Origin: Monocercomonoides exilis
Taxonomy: Eukaryota > Preaxostyla > Oxymonadida > Polymastigidae
DNA length: 64,000 bases
NCBI GenBank assembly: GCA_001643675.2
Contig: LSRY02000040.1
Location: 586,001-650,000, forward strand
Reading direction: 5' to 3'
Below, piece after piece: positions 57,111 through 64,000 of the stretch (the stretch's first letter is position 1; every line of letters begins with the position of its first letter). The position numbers and the translations under genes are program-made. Below the pieces are notes generated by a model, which saw only the letters and a list, made by a program, of their open reading frames with translations, made no database searches and was not told where the DNA came from.

Positions 57111-58022
57111 AAGAAGAAGAAGAAGAAGAAGAAGAATTTGAAGATGAATCCATATGCTCCATTGAAGGAGGGGTTAATGGAGTTGGGGGAAGAGGAGGAG
57201 GAGGAGGGGGAGAAAGGGAAGAAGAAGAAGATGTTGAAGAAGAAGATGTTGTAAATGAAGAAGAAGAAGTTGTTGTTGTTGTTGGTGTTGTTGGCGTTTG
57301 ATTGGCAAAATTTGGAGAAGAAGGAGCAGAAGGTGAATAAGGAGGAGGCTGAGAAGTAACTTGAGTGGAGGAAGAAGAGGAAGAAGAAGAAAGAGAAGAA
57401 AAAGAAAAAGAAAAAGAAGAATAAAAAGATGAATAAAAAGAACGAGGAGAAGAAGAAGAAGAAGAAGAAGAAGAAGAAGAAGAAGAGGAAGAGGAAGAGG
57501 AAGAAGAGGAAGAAGAGGAAGAGGAATAACAGATTTTGGATGTGAAATCGCAGCAGATTGTTCATGCTCATCCAAGGTGTGTGTGAAAGCTGGTTGTGAT
57601 AGTGCGAATGGTGGCTAGCGAAAGAATCATATGATGATAAAAGTGATTGGAGAGAAGAAGGAGATGTTTGTTGAGTGGGAGAGGATTGGAGGGAAGGCAA
57701 TTGTGGAGTGGATGATACAGCCGGACGGGGAGATGAGCGTCACGTTTATTGGGGAGAAGCTGTTTGGGAGGAGAAAGAAGAGAAGAGAAGGAGGAGAAGA
57801 AGAGAGATGAAGATCGTTAATTGAAGAGAGAGGAGTGAAAAGTGAAAAGTCTGGTGTTGAATTGGCGTTTGACATTTGATGGGGAATTGTTTCTTTGAAA
57901 TTCGGACAGAGAGAGAGAGAGAGAGAGAAAGAGAAAGAGAGAGAAAGAAAGAGAAAGAAAGAGAGAGAGAAAGAGAAAGAAAGAAAAAGAGAGAAAGAAA
58001 GAGAAAGAAAGAAAAAGAGAGA
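57104..58022. other. Purine-rich low-complexity region
   Basis: GAA runs (57104-57135 and 57450-57530) and a GAGA/GAAAGA tract (57903-58022). All frames are homopolymeric or Phe/Leu/Ser-rich. Confidence 0.7.
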
Positions 58023-58900
58023 GACAATGGCCGAGTTTGCTGCAATTGAAGATGCTGTGATTCAGTAAAGTTTTCCGTTGATATAGAAATGAAAATAAAG
58101 TGTGTGATCTGCCAAGTCTATAGCAATGAATGGACGATCTGGTTGTTAACTCTGGTATATTCAACGATTGCCGAGAAGAGAATTAAATATCGGATCTGTC
58201 CAAGGAATCGTTCAGATTATCAAATAGTTGCATCATCTGCGTTCTGTAAGATGTTAAGTCTTCTTCGGGTAGATTTAGAGGTTTTCTTTTCTATTTTTCT
58301 TCTTCTGCGCAACGATAAAACTGCTGGTTCGCTTTCGCTGGTCCTCTCTTCAAAAAATATCAAAATACAACTTCTGAAAGGTCTCCAGCTTTTTGAACAT
58401 CTGCGAACCAGTCAACTTTGTGGAGAAAGTCATCAGTAGTTAAGAGAGCGAATTCCCTATAGTTATCCGTTCATATGGTGATTCTTCACTTGCGATCATT
58501 CTCGTTTCTCTCGCTGAAATCAAAAGCAATGTAATTCCTCTTTCAATTTCAACAAAATCACAAAAGATTTCAATGAAATTTCATTTGCCGAAGAAAGCGA
58601 AAACTAAATAGTTGTGGAGATAATCTTCTTCCAGTTCACATTTCTTCTCTTCAACATGCAATTCTGAACATAAATCAGTTCTGCGGAAAGCTCTGTATTA
58701 TTTTGCGTTCACTTCCGATAAACATGTTTCGTTCACGAAAAATCAAATCTTCTGCTCTGGAAATCTCAAAAAGCATTATTGATCCATCTGATAATCACTG
58801 TTTTTGTCATATTTCACTGACATGTTCCTGGAGGCACGATGATCAATCTGTTCCATTTTGCTCTTTCCTTCCAAAAGAAAATAGTCAGAAGAAGAAACAA

Positions 58901-59398
58901 CTAGGTCGCAATGATGGAATTTCTCAAAATATCAGAATTTGAATCATCAAATGAAAATATGAGGCTGGAAGGGCAAAGATTCTTTTGGGGGATCAAACTC
59001 ATATCTGTGAAACAGATTGACCCACTTTGCAAAAGAAACTGTGATTCCGATTTTCGGTGAGAAATGTAGGAATCCAGCAAAACACTTGACTTATCCGATA
59101 TAAGCATCAAAGGTGAAGAAGAATGTTCAATTGCCACATTTTTCAGTCCAACAGAAGAATTGAAGAATCCAATAAATGTATTCTTCACTGTAGATATTCC
59201 TGACTGCAATCTTTTCACTTCTGAAAAGGAATCTTGCTGGAATAAATAATTGTTATCGACTTTTGATTGAAATTGCGCATCAATTGAGTTTCCTTGACAA
59301 AATAAATACGATTAATGAAAAAATTTAAATTCGAAAGAATACCTTTGGTTTTCAATGTTGAAATTTCAGAGATATTCTGCACATCAAAAATATTCCCT
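58901..59398 (-). pseudogene. Pmp-like N-terminal-type fragment, two exons
   Basis: Upstream exon (NIFDVQNISEISTLKTK) ends at a GTATTC donor near 59342. After an intron of about 50 bp with a TGTCAAG acceptor the frame reads NSIDAQFQSKVDNNYLFQQD, then GFFNSSVGLKNVAIEHSSSP, LMLISDKSSVLLDSYISHR and stops at TAG 58901. This is the beta-helix style of the other Pmp copies and may be the 5' part of the 55.2-57.1 kb locus. Further coding-like but interrupted minus sequence continues to about 58100. Confidence 0.5.
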
Positions 59399-59930
59399 AG
59401 AGTTTTATGTGTCTAATAAAATAACTTATGCAATATGCGAAAAAAGCAATTTTTAAGTGATCTGAAAAAAATATTTTATATTTATTTTAACTTCTCATTT
59501 TTTTTTGAAGTGATGAAGTTTTTCATGTGAAAACAAACATTAATTTGAAAGAAACTATTTTTATGATGAATAATGGCAACGGAGTGTTTTATAATTAACT
59601 TCCATGTTACATATATTTGAAAAGTTGTAATTTTTCATAAAAAAATACCCAATTGGATAATTACACAGACATATATACATATATTTAAGCTTTTTTTTTT
59701 GAAAAAATGAAAAATAGAATTTCTTTTCTTCACAAATTTTAACCATCAAGAATTTTCATTAAATGGATTCATGCCCTCCATCTTCATCAACAAGATTCAT
59801 TTTGAGCAATGTGTTCAATTGTTCAGTTTTTGCCTCTTGAATCCTCTGCTCTCCTTTGCTTATTCTCTTTCTGATTATATTTTCAATGAAAAAGAGAAGG
59901 CGAAGGAGAAGAATACAAAAGAAATAAAAA
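59399..59930. other. AT-rich intergenic DNA
   Basis: No gene supported. Confidence 0.4.
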
Positions 59931-60605
59931 AGAAAGAAATGTTTGCAGAAGAAACCTGTTATCAACTTCTTTTGTGCAAAATAAAACAGAAATAAATCTG
60001 ATGACGAAGAAGAAAAAGAAGAAAAAGAATGAAAATCTTATTCAAAAACTGCTTGGCTGAAACAAGTCAATCTCAATTGAATTCTTTTTTTCTCATTCTC
60101 TTTCTCTTTTGCTCAGAAATCTTCAATTGAAATTCATCCAAATTTTGTTTCATTGCCCTTCACTTCCATTCCATCCATCATCTGAAAGTGACTCAATCCC
60201 AATTCATCTGAGTTGCGTGTTGTCTTCTTTGTCGAAACGAATGAAGAAGAAGAAGAAGAAGAAGAAGAAAAGGAAGATCACAATTGTTGAAATGAAGACA
60301 GATGCTGTGTGAATGTTTGAATGAGGGAGGGAGAGTGTGTGAGTGATGTCGAAGTGGAAGATGAGAATGAGATGATTGAATGAAATGAATGAAGAACACG
60401 CAATTTTTGTTGAATATTCTTCGCGTTCAACTGAAAATGTTGCTTCAGAACGAAATCTTTTCTCTTTTCTCTTTTCTCTTCTTTTCTTTTCTTATTTGTT
60501 TTTTCACATGCTCGTTTTCTTTCATCTTTCTTCTTCAAGTTTTCTTCTTTTCTGAGATGAGATGAAATGAATGGAGACGCGTGGAATATTCCATCTACAG
60601 ATACA
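59931..60605. repeat. Inverted copy of the 988-1645 flank
   Basis: Downstream flank of the complete family gene, homologous on the opposite strand to 988-1645, including the (GAA)n run near 60240-60270. Confidence 0.8.
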
Positions 60606-62058
60606 TTAAATATTCAGAAGCGTTTCTTGATAATTTACTATATCATTTTCCTTAACAAAAGAAATGAATCCATAAAGGCTTGCAATGATATCTTCATATC
60701 CTTCTTCTTCCATCTTTTCTAATATCTCTCTTTTCATCTCTTTTCTTTTCACTTCTTCAGATTCTTCATTCGTCTTTTCTTTCAATCTTTCTGGAATACT
60801 CATAAAGAAATGCAAGCAATCAGATATGATTCCATCTTCCAAAGTTGATTGCTTCATTTCCTCCATATAGAGACCAACAGTTCCACTTTTCAACAAGTCA
60901 TCAATTTTCACATCTTTATTTTCTGATGCATTTCTTAATGAATTAATGCATCGACGGAATGCATCTGGGTAATTATCTCTTGATGCTTTAAACACCTGAA
61001 CAAGGCTGCAGAAAAGTCCTTCAAGTTCTCCATTCCGCAATGTGCATGAGAATGTGAACTCACTAATCACATCGAGCCATCTCTTGATAACAGACACTTC
61101 TTTCACTTTTGTTTCTTTTCTTCTTTCTTCTTTTCTCTTCCAATCCACACTATTTCCAAGCTCTTTCAGTTCTTTTGCTGCTTCTCTCGCGAAATGCAGT
61201 TCATCCGCAATCACTTCTTCCAAGCTGTCATCATTGAAGAATCTGCTCATTAAAAATTTCCAGACAGTCTGATAGGCAAGTCGAGTGAGGTTTCGATGTT
61301 CCTGGTGATATTCAATGATCTCTTTGATTTCCTTTAAATACAGTTCTCTTTTCATTTCCTTTGCAAAAAAGGAGGAAAAAACAATTCAACAACGTCAAAA
61401 AGAAAATGGAAGTGAACATACATAACATGTGCTAATGTGACTTAAAGCCAGCAAAGCCATTTCCACTTCTTTTTGAGTTTCCTCGTTTTCATCTTTCTTC
61501 GAGGCAACTTTCAGAAGGCGAGGTACAATGACTGAAAACAATTCCTTTGAAATAAAATCTTCATTCAGCCAAGCAAAGCATTCACACAGTTCAATAAGAA
61601 GCATTTCATCCTTTTCAACTTTTATCTTCTCATTTTCATCAATTATCTTCTCTCTCATTCTTCTGCTCAACGATGATTTATCAAAAGAATAACAAAAAAA
61701 GCATTTCAGTTTCTTGCAATATCCAACATGCTTCAACAGTAAAGTTGCTCTTTCCAATGACAATGTCTTTTCTTCAATCATTTGGAGAATTTTATCGAAC
61801 AGTTCTACTGTAAAAACTGATTTGAATTCTCCTTCATTCATTTCATTGATCATTTCATTCATTTCCTTGATTTTCTGTTTTTGTTCGTCTTCTCTGCAAC
61901 CTTCCAGTTCACAAAATAATTCTGCAAAGGGTATTTAAAAAAACAAAAATTTTGTTCAGAATTGTTCAAACCAAATAAAAGAACAAACTTGAAAACTTCT
62001 TGGTTCTGGTCATAGCTTGAACTCCTTTTTCACATTTATCATCTTCTGACAAACTCAT
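60606..62058 (-). CDS. Lys/Glu-rich paralogous family protein, 3 exons, 440 aa
   Basis: Exons 61989-62058, 61422-61921 and 60606-61358. Introns of 67 and 63 bp (GTTTGT..GCAG and GTATGT..AAAG) close the frame exactly (1,323 nt). The protein opens MSLSEDDKCEKGVQAMTRTK and contains helical charged segments: SLSRRMREKIIDENEKIKVE, LLIELCECFAWLNED, ETQKEVEMALLALSHIS, RLAYQTVWKFLMSRFFND, DDLLKSGTVGLYMEEMKQST, KMEEEGYEDIIASLYGFISF. No enzymatic motif is visible. The last codons are shifted relative to the copy at 2-987 by a 1-nt deletion near the end, giving a different C-terminus. The 5' flank meets a DIRS-like insertion about 240 bp upstream. Function unknown; ARM-like scaffold is a guess. Confidence 0.8.
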
Positions 62059-62297
62059 TCTGTTTGTTATTAAAAATATTCAAAAATAGCGGAAAAGCCT
62101 TGAAAATAACAAAATAAAAGATAAATACACACATTGTTGATAATCTTACAAAATTTAAAAGATTTCAATACAAACTGTAAATTCTTTGCTTTATAAAAAG
62201 AAGTGTAAAAGATATTGCGAATAAATCTCAAGGATTGGCTGTATAAGGCCAGAAATGGAAATCTTTTGTTTCTTTTTGATCATAACCAACAGATTAT

Positions 62298-62691
62298 TTC
62301 GTTAGAGAACTAATTAATATACAACTCCTCTTTCTATTTGGGATAGAGCTCCGTTTTATGGGCTCAGCCGATCAATATGACGTGAAATTTGTGGTGTTTG
62401 CTGATGTGATGAAAAAGCTAAAAAGAATTAAAAAGTTTGCGTCCAATAACAGGCTGTGCAAATTTGCACTGAGGAGTTATATCTTTCCTTTATAACGACA
62501 AAACACGAAGACTTTCAAAATGCAAGAAAAGGTTTTATTAACTGTTAGTTCCATGGGTGGGAAAAGCTTCGCTTTGTGGAGGGAAAAGAGGAGTTGTATA
62601 TTAATTAGTTCTCTAACGAATTAAAAAGCATTAGCTTCTTAATTCTCGAGAACAAATGAAAATACAACTCCTCTTTCTATTTGGGATATCA
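62298..62691 (-). mobile_element. 3' terminal region of a DIRS-like retroelement
   Basis: The 36-bp segment 62298-62333 (TTCGTTAGAGAACTAATTAA...) is inverted at 62585-62620, and 62319-62345 (ATACAACTCCTCTTTCTATT...) is directly repeated at 62662-62688. Copies of both terminal sequences next to the recombinase gene match the inverted-terminal-repeat plus internal-complementary-region design of DIRS elements, which replicate through a circle joined at those sequences. The outer element end is at about 62298. Confidence 0.7.
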
Positions 62692-64000
62692 TTAATTGGG
62701 CATGTTTTGTGTCTCTTGTTCCATTAATATTGCATAGGCTCTTGTTACTACTCTCTCTGTTCGTGTGCAAATATTTCTTGATTTCTTGACAGTTGAATGG
62801 GAACATGATCGCTCAGAATCCTCTTCCTGATCTATACAAATATTTTCCTTATTGTGCAGTTTATCTTCAACTTCTTTGACTTCTTCATTTTCCTTATTGA
62901 TATCCTTCTCCTCTCCAACGGTCTGCGATGATTGCGACTCTTCGATGTACACGTCAATGCTCTGTTCTGTGAGAGAGGGGAGCTGTTGTGTTGGAATGGA
63001 ACAATTTGCCTGTAAAGATAGTTGTGGGGAATTGAAAGTTTGTGGTTGCGCCAGCGATAATCCAATTGAATTTGAAGGTTGCAGGCTTTGAAAATACTGA
63101 GAGGAGGGCTGAAAATTAAACGTCTGAGGTTGTTGTTGATGCAGTTGCGAAGGATGTGGTTGAGGTGAAAGGACCATATCATGTTGAACAGGAAACACGT
63201 TTATTGCAGATTGGATTGGAGCTTGGATGTTTGCAAAAGAAGATCCTTGAGTTATTTGTGCACTCCAAGGTTGTATTTGAGACCCCGTTTGTGGGAATGG
63301 TTGGTGCTCTGTCAGAACCTGGGCCATCGCTTGAGCAGTGTTTGTTTTGAAGTAAGAATTAGTTGGTGTGTGAGCTGTGGGAGACAATCTGGCAAAGTGT
63401 GCTACCATAACCTCCGGAACTCCAGCGGCAAGGAGAGCAGACAAAGCTGCATGCTTTATAGTGTAAGGCCGAAACGAGGGATTGATTCCTGCCTGCTTCA
63501 TTGCCTCCTTTGCGAGTTTTCGAATTCTATCCTTTGACATTCTTGATCCGGTTCTCGTGTTAATTATGAACGTGTCTCTTCCTGGATACAAAACTTTTAT
63601 TTGGTTCCAAAGTTCCAATATTGCACGCACTGGACAAACATCTGACTGGATCTCCTTCAGTTTAGGGACTGTGATGAACGATCTTGCGAGTCTTGTTTTC
63701 AATTGGACTGAAAGATGAATTGCATTCTCAGAGATTATCGAATCGTTCATTGAAATGCTCGCCAGTTCTGAAAACCTGCATGCAGTGAATAACATACACA
63801 GAGTTATTGATTTCAATGTCAGAGAGTATACGCTCAAAGTCTCGTTGGGCAACAGAGTTCGGAGATAATTGAAAAGGACCTGTGGATCCCATATTTCCTC
63901 GTACGGAGCTCTTTTCTTTTCCTTTCTCATGATAGATCGAAAGAATGTCTTTATTATCGGTACTGTTCCTAAATCGAAAGAGAAAGCACTTCTAGTGAAT
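62692..64000 (-). CDS. DIRS-type tyrosine recombinase (partial at 5' end)
   Basis: The frame is open to the window edge (23 codons precede the first internal Met at 63930), so the start and any RT/RNase H frame lie outside. Counting from that Met: TACRFSELASIS carries the first catalytic Arg (52); PYTIKHAALSALLAAG (155-170) occupies the box II position; and ARLSPTAHTPTNSYF ends with the likely nucleophile Tyr193. A Gln/Pro/Ser-rich tail of about 200 residues follows and ends MPN, TAA. Tyrosine recombinases insert DIRS circles without target duplication. Box II reads Tyr-x-x-Lys rather than His-x-x-Arg, so chemistry may be altered or the alignment one step off. The adjacent terminal repeats confirm the element type. 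Confidence 0.75.
   Translation of the reverse strand, partial: FTRSAFSFDLGTVPIIKTFFRSIMRKEKKRAPYEEIWDPQVLFNYLRTLLPNETLSVYSLTLKSITLCMLFTACRFSELASISMNDSIISENAIHLSVQLKTRLARSFITVPKLKEIQSDVCPVRAILELWNQIKVLYPGRDTFIINTRTGSRMSKDRIRKLAKEAMKQAGINPSFRPYTIKHAALSALLAAGVPEVMVAHFARLSPTAHTPTNSYFKTNTAQAMAQVLTEHQPFPQTGSQIQPWSAQITQGSSFANIQAPIQSAINVFPVQHDMVLSPQPHPSQLHQQQPQTFNFQPSSQYFQSLQPSNSIGLSLAQPQTFNSPQLSLQANCSIPTQQLPSLTEQSIDVYIEESQSSQTVGEEKDINKENEEVKEVEDKLHNKENICIDQEEDSERSCSHSTVKKSRNICTRTERVVTRAYAILMEQETQNMPN

Overview
This is a gene-poor, AT-rich eukaryotic (protist) window. Evidence for this: short GT..AG introns of about 50-150 bp with GTATGT or GTTTGT donors, very long homopolymer and pyrimidine tracts, and proteins rich in Ser, Gln and Lys/Glu runs. 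The combination of a Lys/Glu-rich paralogous family, chlamydial-Pmp-like beta-helix proteins, a saposin-like protein and a DIRS-type tyrosine recombinase suggests an oxymonad, most like Monocercomonoides. That placement is from memory of family style, not from a search. The standard genetic code fits best.

Layout. 0-1.7 kb: 3' part of a Lys/Glu-rich family gene (+). 2-5.4 kb: AT-rich DNA with two foldback elements. 5.4-6.7 kb: a Pmp-like C-terminal fragment (+). 6.7-10.9 kb: decayed minus-strand genes. 10.89-12.57 kb and 25.65-27.34 kb: the two arms of a nearly perfect 1.69-kb inverted repeat enclosing 13.1 kb. Inside it are two minus-strand genes with ubiquitin-specific-protease (USP) type Cys and His boxes: a 556-aa USP-like protein, and a protein of over 1,100 aa in which a USP domain is fused to a transposase-like DDE/RNase-H domain. 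A GC-richer, strongly foldable block lies just downstream of the fusion gene. 27.9-32.4 kb: decayed Ser-rich and Lys/Glu-rich fragments with a PP2C phosphatase remnant. 32.5-35.4 kb: AT-rich DNA with two copies of a 250-bp foldback element. 35.4 kb: an intact saposin-like gene. 36-45 kb: fragments, simple repeats and a decayed third copy of the Lys/Glu family. 45.3-47.4 kb: a Pmp pseudogene. 48.0-49.6 kb: an intact protein made of 18 ankyrin-like 30-residue repeats. 50.8-52.8 kb: a third, damaged USP-like gene. 53.6-59.4 kb: a large broken Pmp-like/Ser-rich locus. 59.9-62.1 kb: a complete three-exon copy of the Lys/Glu family gene, inverted relative to the copy at position 1. 62.3-64.0 kb: the 3' end of a DIRS-like retroelement with its recombinase and terminal repeats.

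Most sequence outside the listed genes is decayed paralogue or repeat DNA. The most unusual object is the inverted-repeat-bounded unit carrying the USP-transposase fusion; it may be a mobile or formerly mobile element. Introns were assigned by eye from splice signals and frame continuity. No database search was possible.
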